From positions 1 through 50,478 of the forward strand of contig JAYVMU010000019.1 of assembly GCA_043758775.1 (NCBI GenBank): 50,478 nucleotides of DNA, read 5' to 3'. Of this stretch, positions 1 to 6,124 are shown in pieces (the stretch's first letter is position 1; each line of letters begins with the position of its first letter). Made by a program: the position numbers and the translations under genes. Under the pieces are notes generated by a model. The model did not search any database, was not told the DNA's origin, and saw only the letters and a list, made by a program, of their open reading frames with translations. The stretch is from JACMMS01 sp043758775 (GTDB lineage Bacteria; Pseudomonadota; Gammaproteobacteria; Burkholderiales; Methylophilaceae).

Positions 1-6
1 TAGCAT
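1..6 (-). CDS. Start of an unidentified gene running off the left edge
   Basis: On the minus strand an ATG at 6-4 follows a strong Shine-Dalgarno GAGGAG at about 14-19 with an 8-base spacer. Only two codons (M-L) are inside the window, so nothing can be said of the product. The call rests only on the ribosome-binding-site geometry. Confidence 0.4.
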
Positions 7-75
7 TTCGTTTACTCCTCAATTATTGGTCATTTTATGACACGGTTGAGTAAACTTGTTCACTTATAGCGCTGT

Positions 76-322
76 TCAATTTTGCTGGGCCACCTCTATA
101 CATTCAATATCATCAAACCACGTATTTAGATTTGATTGGTTTATTGCTACACGCATCAAACAGCTCGGAATCATCGCCATCAATAAACTGAATTTCAAAC
201 TCTTCTACCAAGTTACCAAAGCGGTCTAAGTGATTTTCTGTCTTAGTTTGATAGTCTTCCAAGCTATCAAAATAAAAACCCGCTGCATCGATGTTATATG
301 GTGTTGCGTGTAGTTTTGTCAT
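76..322 (-). pseudogene. ArdA-family antirestriction protein, frameshifted and truncated
   Basis: The minus-strand frame from 322 begins after a good GAGGT ribosome-binding site and reads ATPYNIDAAGFYFDSLEDY and VEEFEIQFIDGDDSELFDA, which I recognise as the N-terminal part of ArdA-type antirestriction proteins (DNA mimics that inhibit type I restriction enzymes). The frame then ends early at 113. In another frame the family-like continuation AINQSNLNTWFDDIE is present and runs to a stop at 76-78. Removing one base near 150 would restore SELFDAVAINQSNLN. Even so the product would be about 80 residues, against roughly 160 or more for full ArdA, so the C-terminal half is gone too. Family call is from memory of ArdA sequences. 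A sequencing error could explain the frameshift but not the truncation. Confidence 0.6.
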
Positions 323-717
323 GTTCGTAACCTCGTATCGTTCTTAGATTGGCGAGCCTGATTTTGAATTTAAGGCTTGCCCCAAGTTTGCAGGCTTATC
401 AACTTGAACCTGCATCGCTCTTGAGTTGTTTCGCCTGCCGATAAGCCTCATGGGGGATAAAGAAGTTAAAGCCAGCAACCAGCCAAAATCGCAGTCGCCA
501 ATAGCGAACCGATTGCAGGTGGTCACGAAGTGTTTATGCTTGATTGAATTTTGAACCATGAGATGGTCGGTGCTTTGGCGAAATTTAAGAGTGAATGCAA
601 ATGTTAATTAGGCAAAATCGGGGATGCACTTATTTGAATTTAGAAAGCTATTGCATAGGCTTTGCATTACTCAGGTAAAATAAAGGCCACTAAAAAGTAT
701 AAAAATGAGCATACACC
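323..717. other. Non-coding stretch between the ardA remnant and the methylase stub
   Basis: I see no supported gene here. A 71-codon open frame on the minus strand (559-344) lacks a ribosome-binding site and matches no family I know. No long repeat or clear promoter was seen. The stretch is AT-rich from 590 on and ends in the leader of the methylase stub. Confidence 0.4.
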
Positions 718-1182
718 TTGAACGCAGTAGAAATTGAACAAGCCATCAGTGACCTTGCCGAGCAGCCATTTGACACTGCTAATTTCACCTATGCGTTTTT
801 AGAGGCATTTGGCAATAAAGAAACCACTATCAAACGCCTGAAAAGCGGCAATGAAAATAAATCGGATGTAGAAAATGGTGTGCTTCAGCGCAATAACATT
901 CACATTGCTGTTTGTAGCACTGGCGTGACAAATGCCACTTTAGATAAACTTCGTGCCAGCCCTGCAACAGAGAAAGCCAAAGCCAAGTTTATTTTAGCCA
1001 CTGATGGCGTTGATTTTGAGGCCGAAGATTTAACATCAGGCGAAACCGTTGCATGTGCATACCCAGACTTTCCTAACCATTTTGGTTTTTTTCTAGCACT
1101 TGCGGGCATATCAACTGTTAAGAAAATCCGCGAAAGCTCTTTTGATATTCGCGCGACTAGCCGCCTTATGAACAAAATATAA
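718..1182 (+). pseudogene. N-terminal stub of an MmeI-like class I SAM-dependent DNA methyltransferase
   Basis: The 154-residue frame starts with TTG at 718 (MNAVEIEQAISDLAEQPFD) and continues with FLEAFGNKETTIKRL, NNIHIAVC, AKFILATDGVDFEAEDL, GETVACAYPDFPNHFGFF and AGISTVKKIRESSFDIRAT. These are hallmarks of the N-terminal domain of large MmeI/YeeA-like DNA methyltransferases, usually about 900 residues, whose catalytic SAM motifs lie further downstream. Here the frame stops right after DIRATSRLMNKI, so the SAM-binding, NPPF/Y and target-recognition regions are absent. The unusual TTG start with no Shine-Dalgarno adds to the impression of decay. It lies next to the ardA remnant, a restriction/antirestriction context. 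Family identity is from recognised motifs; loss of function is inferred from length. Confidence 0.7.
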
Positions 1183-1381
1183 CTCTAAGAAATGAGTCAA
1201 CAATTAATGACATAAATATATTATCCATGTAACTTTATTTCCATCAATTTAGAAATACAGCAGCCATTACTAGATTAATTTTCTTAGATCACTTTTGGTA
1301 CAACAGTAATTTTATGTGGATTATTTGAATAATAATGACTGGTGTATTTGGAATTACTATTGGTGGCCTATTGGACAGTAA
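1183..1381. other. Degenerate non-coding stretch after the methylase stub
   Basis: AT-rich sequence with no open frame of note and no recognisable continuation of the methyltransferase. It leads into the glycosylase remnant. Confidence 0.35.
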
Positions 1382-1626
1382 TACTCAATCGGCACGTGGG
1401 ACATTTCTAGTGTAATTCAACAATATGCCTGTAAACAGGTTGAGAAATTGGCGCTTACACAGAAACAGTAAAAGCTTGGGCGGAGTATTCGCCACAATTC
1501 ATCCCGCTACCTCACCCTTCACCTAGAAATTTTCCATGGATAAAACAAAATGAATGGTTTGAAATGGAACTGGTACCACAGCTAAAAAAGCGAATCTTGT
1601 CGATGAATCTAAATGCAGAAAATTAA
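1382..1626 (+). pseudogene. C-terminal remnant of a uracil-DNA-glycosylase-family protein
   Basis: The frame ending at the TAA 1624-1626 reads TETVKAWAEYSPQFIPLPHPSPRN, followed by FPWIKQNEWFEMELVPQL. The LPHPSPRN motif, followed by a W-x3-N-x-WF-E pattern, is the C-terminal signature of the uracil-DNA glycosylase superfamily, in which the His is catalytic. Upstream, in a different frame, VIQQYACKQVEKLALT matches the preceding segment. The two join if one CA of the ACACAG at 1457-1462 is removed, so a 2-bp duplication broke the gene. The N-terminal two thirds, including the GQAPG-type water-activating motif, are not found. This is a pseudogene fragment inside the decayed island. Confidence 0.6.
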
Positions 1627-1708
1627 GTGCCAGATCTGCATTCACTCATTCAGGTTATCTTAGTATTCGTGAGCAGTAATACGGTTGAGTACCTTGCATA
1701 GAACATAC

Positions 1709-1969
1709 TTAGCTTTTACAAGCAATACTCACTTCACGACGCTGTATTAAAATATTTTCCAATTGGTCAGCAGTATTAAATCCACTCGGGCAAATAGCTC
1801 GTGCTTCTGTTCTACAATCTTGCCAAGTTTTAAATCCACTGCAGGTTAATGTTGTCCAGTCTTTATATTCTGATTTACTCATTTTAGTGTTTTGTGGGCT
1901 TGTGTCTTGGGCGAAGGTATTAGTTGCTAGCGTTGTTAGTGCTAGCGCAAGAATTAAAATATATTTCAT
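1709..1969 (-). CDS. Small exported cysteine-containing protein, function unknown
   Basis: 86 residues starting at ATG 1969 behind AAGGAA. Residues 1-20 (MKYILILALALTTLATNTFA) are a clear Sec signal peptide with an AxA-like cleavage site before QDTSPQ. The mature part has four cysteines (TLTCSG, QDCRTE, AICPSG, IACKS), enough for two disulfides, which fits a periplasmic location. I do not recognise the family. It lies just downstream of, and on the same strand as, the peroxiredoxin gene (19-base gap), so the two are probably co-transcribed. No membrane segment is present after the signal peptide. Confidence 0.6.
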   Translation of the reverse strand: MKYILILALALTTLATNTFAQDTSPQNTKMSKSEYKDWTTLTCSGFKTWQDCRTEARAICPSGFNTADQLENILIQRREVSIACKS

Positions 1970-1988
1970 GATATTCCTTTTACTTGAG

Positions 1989-2531
1989 TCATTTTACTTT
2001 TGCAATTTGCAGTTTTTTTAAATCATCAATAATTTCTTGTGAATGACGTGATGTATCAACGCTTAAGTAGGTTTTTACAATAATGCCTTGTGGATCAATT
2101 AGAAAAGTGTAACGTTTAGCTAACTTAAAAAAGAATAGATTAGTTAAAGCACCATAACTATCGGCAACTTTTCCATCTTTATCGGCAAGTAACGGAAAGG
2201 GTAGATGGTATTTTTCGGCAAATTTAGCATGTGAATTGCTATCATCGACGCTGATACCGACTACTTGTGCACCAAGCTTATCTAATTGCGCTAAATCGTC
2301 ACGGAAGCTGCAAGCTTCTTTAGTACAACCTGGCGTGTCATCTTTTGGATAAAAATACAGAACTAGCCATTTATTTTCATAGTTTGAAAGTTGATGGAGG
2401 TCCCCTTTAGCATCTGGTAAATTGAAATCTGGTGCTTTATCGCCATCCTTTGGCAAAGTGCCAGCTCGACTAACGCTGATAAAGCCGAAAACCGCTATTA
2501 TTAATACCAAACTGAAGAATGTAAGTTTCAT
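1989..2531 (-). CDS. bcp: Exported Bcp/PrxQ-type peroxiredoxin
   Basis: Thiol-dependent peroxidase that reduces hydroperoxides. Motifs: DFNLPDAKG, the peroxidatic loop PKDDTPGCTKEAC with Cys69 as peroxidatic and Cys74 five residues on as resolving cysteine (the Bcp/PrxQ arrangement), GISVDDSNSHAKF and FPLLAD. I chose ATG 2531, which gives 180 residues, over the TTG at 2543: only the ATG has a G-rich element (GGG) at a suitable distance. Residues 1-23 (up to VSRA) form a signal peptide, so the enzyme should act in the periplasm, unlike cytosolic E. coli Bcp. It is followed after 19 bases by the gene for a small exported Cys protein. The Bcp-family call is firm; the export is inferred from the N-terminus. 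Confidence 0.85.
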   Translation of the reverse strand: MKLTFFSLVLIIAVFGFISVSRAGTLPKDGDKAPDFNLPDAKGDLHQLSNYENKWLVLYFYPKDDTPGCTKEACSFRDDLAQLDKLGAQVVGISVDDSNSHAKFAEKYHLPFPLLADKDGKVADSYGALTNLFFFKLAKRYTFLIDPQGIIVKTYLSVDTSRHSQEIIDDLKKLQIAKVK

Positions 2532-2671
2532 CGCAATACCCAATGTCGATCAAGATTAATATATACAGCTATGATGCTAAAAAATAATTTAAGTTTAGTC
2601 ATCAAACAGTTGCACTATAAACACTATACGCAACAATACGGTAAGCAGATTGCAAATGGAATAAAATTATT

Positions 2672-2700
2672 TTGTTAATTGCCTGTAACGCTTATAATAT
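2672..2700 (+). promoter_or_regulatory. Sigma-70-type promoter of the truncated tRNA-Arg copy
   Basis: TTGTTA at 2672-2677, 17-base spacer, TAATAT at 2695-2700 (an overlapping TATAAT lies at 2693-2698). A start about 2707 would be 12 bases upstream of the tRNA-like sequence at 2719. Confidence 0.5.
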
Positions 2701-2718
2701 AAGGCTTGCGATAGATTT

Positions 2719-2774
2719 GCCCCGGTAGCTCAGTGGATAGAGCATCCCCCTCCTAAGTGGGGAATTTACAGGTT
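2719..2774 (+). pseudogene. Truncated tRNA-Arg(CCT) copy
   Basis: From g2719 the sequence reads as a tRNA: acceptor strand GCCCCGG, TA, D-arm GCTC/GAGC, anticodon loop CTCCTAA with anticodon CCT, and variable region into ACAGGTT of the T-arm. It then diverges into AT-rich sequence at about 2774. The 3' half of the T-arm, the acceptor 3' strand and CCA are missing. The anticodon stem also has a C-T mismatch (TCCCC against GTGGG). It cannot form a tRNA. It differs in sequence from the intact tRNA-Arg(CCT) at 2902-2976, so it is not a simple duplicate. It may be a scar of integration or deletion at a tRNA target. Confidence 0.65.
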
Positions 2775-2901
2775 TTATATTGTATTTATTTTTATAAATC
2801 AATAATTTAGTGAATTATAAACCAGCCTAATCCAGTTGAATCCAGCGCTGATGTATCCCAAACCTATCCCAAAAATAGTTAAAATAATTAGATTTTTTGT
2901 A

Positions 2902-2976
2902 TGGTATCCCCACCGGGAATCGAACCCAGATCTAGGTCTTAGGAGGACCTTGTTCTATCCATTGAACTACAGGGAC
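2902..2976 (-). tRNA. tRNA-Arg (anticodon CCT)
   Basis: The minus-strand sequence folds as a full cloverleaf: acceptor GTCCCTG/TGGGGAT (wobble pairs at G1-U72, U6-G67 and G7-U66), D-arm GTTC/GAAC, anticodon stem AGGTC/GACCT around loop CTCCTAA (anticodon CCT), T-arm CTGGG/CCCGG with loop TTCGATT, discriminator A and encoded CCA at 2904-2902. It decodes AGG. Confidence 0.93.
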
Positions 2977-3026
2977 TTAAAAGAAGTGATATTCTACAGT
3001 TTTAGCAGTGTTAGTGAAAATAAACT

Positions 3027-3491
3027 ATGGACCAAGAACAGATTATTGATTATTTAAAAATCAAATCTGGTGGGAAGTTAGTAATGACACCAGAGCAATT
3101 AGAACAAGAAATTGGCATATCTACCAAACAACAATCAGTTTTAAGAACTCAAAAAAGATTTCCGATCCCACATAAAAAAGTTGGTCGTAGTGTTTTATAT
3201 TCAATTTTACATATTGCAGATTTTTTAATTGACGGTGAAGTCTATACTGCGCCTAATGAGAAATATGAACCTAAACGAGATCCTAAAGTTTCAAGAAATA
3301 AATCAAGTGTAGATTTATCTCATTTGTTTTTACTAAGAGCATTTACTGCAAATCTTGAAATGCAAGCAAATTCAATTTTGCAGTTGTCTCAAAGTTTGAA
3401 TAGTTTTGCTAATTCAAAAGACCTGTATAACAATCTCCAAAATAAGTTGCAACCTAACTCAGTTAAAGACTCTCATGAGGGTAAGATTTAA
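3027..3491 (+). CDS. AlpA/excisionase-like small DNA-binding protein (putative)
   Basis: 154 residues. The N-terminal part (LVMTPEQLEQEIGISTKQQSVLRTQKRFPIPHKKVGRSVLYSILHIADFL) has the layout of an AlpA/MerR-like winged-helix module: helix-turn-helix with a GIS turn, then 'P x K.GR..Y....I..FL', where the protein reads the column-like signature of phage and integrative-element regulators or excisionases. Residues from about 70 on are a Lys/Ser/Gln/Asn-rich helical tail with no known motif. It is AT-rich and sits with a tyrosine integrase remnant 1 kb away, the usual partner of such regulators. The call is by pattern only; a purely hypothetical protein is possible. Confidence 0.5.
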   Translation: MDQEQIIDYLKIKSGGKLVMTPEQLEQEIGISTKQQSVLRTQKRFPIPHKKVGRSVLYSILHIADFLIDGEVYTAPNEKYEPKRDPKVSRNKSSVDLSHLFLLRAFTANLEMQANSILQLSQSLNSFANSKDLYNNLQNKLQPNSVKDSHEGKI

Positions 3492-3563
3492 TTTAGCCAG
3501 TTGCTATTGACATTAAATAAATTTTTTATTAACTCTAATTTGAGTGATTTATTCGTCAAGAGT

Positions 3564-3983
3564 GATATGCCTTTCTTCTGAGGACTTGTTTCTGCATATC
3601 AAATATATCTTCCCGGTTCGATCATTCCAGCAGTAGCTTATGTAAGTAGCTAAAACTCTAAGGACACAAATTGCCAAGGATATGCTCAATAAGAAAGTTT
3701 GCACGCCGACCAAAATCGTGAAACCTGATTTACAGGTATGACAATAGGTGCAAGTGGCTAGAATGAGGAAAGTTGGAAAGCCACAACGAAGACAATCAGC
3801 AGACCGTCCAACTGTGCTTGTTAGAGCACGAACTGCGAAATTGAGAAACTTACATTATCTCAATCCGGTGCTATGTGAATGTAGCAAGGTAAAGTCAGGA
3901 GGCTAAATTTTTTAGCCTAAGGGTAAGACTTTGCCGGAACCGTGTGATAGCACGGAACGGCAAAGGCAAAGAAACAAGTCCTT
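3564..3983 (+). ncRNA. Candidate structured RNA, about 420 bases, unidentified
   Basis: No coding frame spans this stretch, yet it is full of complementary segments. A 13-bp perfect long-range pair joins 3581-3593 (AGGACTTGTTTCT) with 3970-3982. Inside are: 3699-3704 with 3748-3753 (TTGCAC) enclosing hairpin 3723-3737; 3754-3759 with 3779-3784 (GTGGCT) interlocked with 3771-3777/3807-3813 (AGTTGGA), a pseudoknot; hairpins 3814-3829 and 3841-3863; 3888-3896 with 3927-3935 (9 pairs, one G-U) around hairpin 3900-3918; and 3929-3936 with 3958-3965 around 3940-3955. The 5' strand of the long pair lies in the loop of a 7-bp hairpin 3564-3570/3594-3600. G-U pairs occur only when read on the plus strand, which favours that orientation. 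I cannot match it to RNase P, tmRNA, 6S or SRP RNA. GGTGCAAGT at 3747-3755 recalls group II intron domain I, but no domain V or reverse transcriptase is visible. Confidence 0.5.
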
Positions 3984-4283
3984 CATGTGTTTTAAATCAA
4001 TATATTCAATAATCAAAATTGCTAAATACCCAATTCAATAAGCAGTATTCAAAAACAATCAATACAAATAGGCTGATACGGTTCAATCAAAATATTTCAA
4101 TCCAGCTGTTGACTACTCAAAAAAATCTATTAAAACATAGATAAGAATTGGTTTAAGCAAGTGCAACCAATATCACGAGCCAATGGGTAAATGCCCCCAG
4201 TTGTTTTGTGATTTTGGATTATATGGGGTTTCCCCATGCCCCTGTTCTACCGACTCTGTTAACAATAAAAACAAGGAGTCATT
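3984..4283. other. AT-rich non-coding stretch downstream of the candidate RNA
   Basis: No supported gene. A short hairpin ATGGGG-TTT-CCCCAT lies near 4220-4240, without a T-run. The rest is AT-rich sequence, followed at 4271-4280 by the AAGGAG ribosome-binding site of the next small gene. Confidence 0.35.
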
Positions 4284-4495
4284 ATGGAAGACATTATCAA
4301 GCAAGCACCTGGTCAAGCTGGTTCTGACGGGCACTTATACAAAAGATTGAGAAGAATAGAGATAAGAGCCTCAAATCAAGAATATCAGCAATTAAGAGAT
4401 TATTAAACAATATAGATTCTGATAGCACTTACATTAGAAGAGCCTCTACTATCTCAAAATGGATTAGTTGGATACTTGAGCAGATAGAAGAATAA
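4284..4495 (+). pseudogene. Small gene with a frameshift, function unknown
   Basis: A strong AAGGAG precedes ATG 4284, which opens MEDIIKQAPGQAGSDG and ends after 40 codons at 4404. From about 4334 another frame remains open to the TAA at 4493-4495 and reads LIQKIEKNRDKSLKSRISAIKRLL, then STYIRRASTISKWISWILEQIEE. This looks like a coherent helical, basic small protein. Joining the two frames near 4330 would give about 70 residues. I do not recognise the product. It sits tail to tail with the broken integrase, so it is probably a cargo or accessory gene of the former mobile element. Alternatively, the 40-codon frame is a genuine short gene. Confidence 0.4.
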
Positions 4496-4521
4496 TTTGA
4501 TAGATTTACTTTCCCCACAAT

Positions 4522-5512
4522 TTAGCACCTAGTTTTACTAGGTCGTAAATTTGCATATCTTTTCAAAGTATCCATTTCTATATGACCGGATATGTTTGAA
4601 ATCTCAATATCTGTTAATGGTGTATTTTCAAAAAACCAAGATACAGCTTCATGTCTTAAATCATGGATTCTAAAATCTTTAATACCTGCATTTTTACAAA
4701 TCAATCATAAATCTTGCACTTAATAAAGTAGCTTCTTTCCAGTATGGGAATACTAGATCACTGGTTTTTTCAAATTTAAGAATTTTGTCTTTAATTAAGT
4801 GATACAAGTCTGGTCTTAGTGGTATCAGTCTATCTTTACAGCTTTTTATATTCCTAGTTTTCTGATTTTCTTTTGGAACAAAAATATATGAAGCAGAGGG
4901 CTCTTGCTCATTTAGGCGAATGTCAGCCCATTTCATTTGTAATGTTTCACCGATACGCATTGCGCTAAACCTTTGAAAATTGATAACTGCTTGCAGCTCT
5001 TCTTTATTTACATACATACGATTACATGCAGAAAGTAAGTTCTCAAGCTCAATATCAGTCAATCTTCTCTCTCTAGGTTTACTCCAAGCAGGGGGCGCAG
5101 GATTGTCGTCAAAGGGCTTTGGATTGAAAACATAGTCATTTCTCTTGCTGTGCCATTTCAATGCAGTTCTTATATCGTAGTAATATTTTCTAATTGACGC
5201 TGGCGTATAGGTCTTTTTTGACTCAATGGAGACTTTTTTCTTGTTGGGTGCCTGTGAGGGTATCAATTCACTTTTTTTATGTTTCAAAAAGCTTTCAAAA
5301 CCATTTGAAGTAAATTTCTCAAGTGGAACACCACCCAGCTCAAGTATCAGTTTTTCAATTCTATTTTTCTTGTTTTTTGGTAAATCTTCATGGTGTTCAA
5401 TATACTCATTAAAAATTTGGGATAAATGCGTTTTTTTGATTTGAGTGTGATCAACTTGTTCACCTTTCCTACTTTGATAATTTCTTAAGCTCAACGGTGA
5501 CTTTATCCGCAA
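4522..5512 (-). pseudogene. Tyrosine recombinase (integrase), frameshifted and lacking its start
   Basis: The two minus-strand frames join into one phage-type integrase. The N-terminal part carries a core-binding domain (THLSQIFNEYIEHHE, GGVPLEKFTSNGFESFLK) and the first catalytic Arg in AMRIGETLQMKW. The C-terminal part carries HDLRHEA (H-x2-R), SGHIEMDT and the nucleophile Tyr in KRYANLRPS. The break is explained by a tandem GATT at 4699-4706 on the plus strand (AATCAATC); dropping one copy restores SARFMICKNAG. There is also no start codon: the frame reads back through GEQVDHTQ directly into the end of the DUF2380 gene, so the 5' end was lost at about 5470. The element can no longer integrate or excise with this enzyme. 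Confidence 0.85.
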
Positions 5513-5993
5513 GTGTTTTACCAGTCAGTATTGTAGTGCCGCTATCTGACCACGAGCTTTCAAGTTGCGCATAGGCGGTAAATGCAATGCGACCTGTTTT
5601 AACATCCACAAGCAATAATCTAGGATAAACAAATAGAAACGTTGGCTTCATCGCTATGCAAAGGATGACGTAGTCAGCGCCACTCTCTGCTGCTAGTTTT
5701 GTAGCAACGTCTGTCCTAGTGAATAGATAAGTCGCTGATTGACTTGTCTGTTCGGCTTTTATGGCATCATTGACGGGTACAAGGGTTATGCCGTTGTCAA
5801 CAAGCCTTTGCTTAAAGGTGGATGATAATAAGGCAATGCGTGCTAACTCTTCTGGGCGGTTTGGTAACTCTGTCAGATCATCAAGTTGGAAATCTAACGC
5901 CATTGCTTTGCTAGCTGTTTCGGCAACAGCATTTAGTGGCATCAAGCTAATCAGACTGAAGATTAGAAGGGCTTTAGCAATTATATATTTCAT
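5469..5993 (-). CDS. DUF2380-family exported protein
   Basis: 174 residues. The first 24 (MKYIIAKALLIFSLISLMPLNAVA) are a signal peptide ending AVA, before ETASKAMALDFQLDDLTELPN. The body (ALDFQLDDLT, LSSTFKQRLVDNGITLVPV, LAAESGADYVILCIAMKPT, LLLVDVKTGRIAFTAYAQLESSWSDSG) matches DUF2380, periplasmic proteins of unknown role common in methylotrophs. The alpha/beta fold with a 'G..Y.....V.KPT....Y..L.LVD..TG' core resembles small TolB-N-like domains. Its stop codon abuts the truncated integrase, so this gene marks the right border of the decayed island. The C-terminus (DKVTVELKKLSK) looks natural, so the gene seems intact. Family call by recognition; no function is claimed. Confidence 0.7.
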   Translation of the reverse strand: MKYIIAKALLIFSLISLMPLNAVAETASKAMALDFQLDDLTELPNRPEELARIALLSSTFKQRLVDNGITLVPVNDAIKAEQTSQSATYLFTRTDVATKLAAESGADYVILCIAMKPTFLFVYPRLLLVDVKTGRIAFTAYAQLESSWSDSGTTILTGKTLADKVTVELKKLSK

Positions 5994-6054
5994 TGAATAC
6001 TTTTAGACTACGTATTCGATAGAAGTTCTGTACCTTAATCTGCTAAATTATAAA

Positions 6055-6082
6055 ATAAAAAAATAGGAGCTAAGCCCCTATT
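6055..6082 (-). terminator. Rho-independent terminator of uup
   Basis: Read on the minus strand: AATAGG, nine-base loop, CCTATT (6082-6062), then a run of Ts (6061-6055). It follows the uup stop codon at 6125 by about 43 bases. Confidence 0.7.
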
Positions 6083-6124
6083 CTGTGTTGCCCATGTTTT
6101 ATTAAAAGCGTAAGTAAATTTACT

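Noticed and set aside
344..559. 71-codon frame on the minus strand upstream of the ardA remnant
   Set aside because: No ribosome-binding site and no recognisable family; could be a fossil but cannot be supported as a gene.
2719..2774. tRNA-Arg interrupted by a group I intron, as known for tRNA-Arg(CCU) in some bacteria
   Set aside because: Homology runs past the anticodon loop into the T-arm, so there is no intron at the usual site; the gene is simply truncated.
2836..3057. Open frame with HRESNPDLGLRRTLFYPLNYRD
   Set aside because: This is the well-known false translation of a tRNA-Arg region read antisense; the tRNA at 2902-2976 accounts for it.
3581..3982. Retron msr-msd RNA suggested by the terminal inverted repeat
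   Set aside because: No reverse transcriptase gene nearby and the span is too long for typical retron RNA.
3564..3983. RNase P RNA or tmRNA as identity of the structured block
   Set aside because: GAGGAAAG at 3765-3772 recalls RNase P, but its other conserved regions are absent; no tRNA-like end or tag-peptide frame for tmRNA.
4200..4245. GC-rich hairpin near ATGGGGTTTCCCCAT as a terminator
   Set aside because: No T-run follows on either strand.
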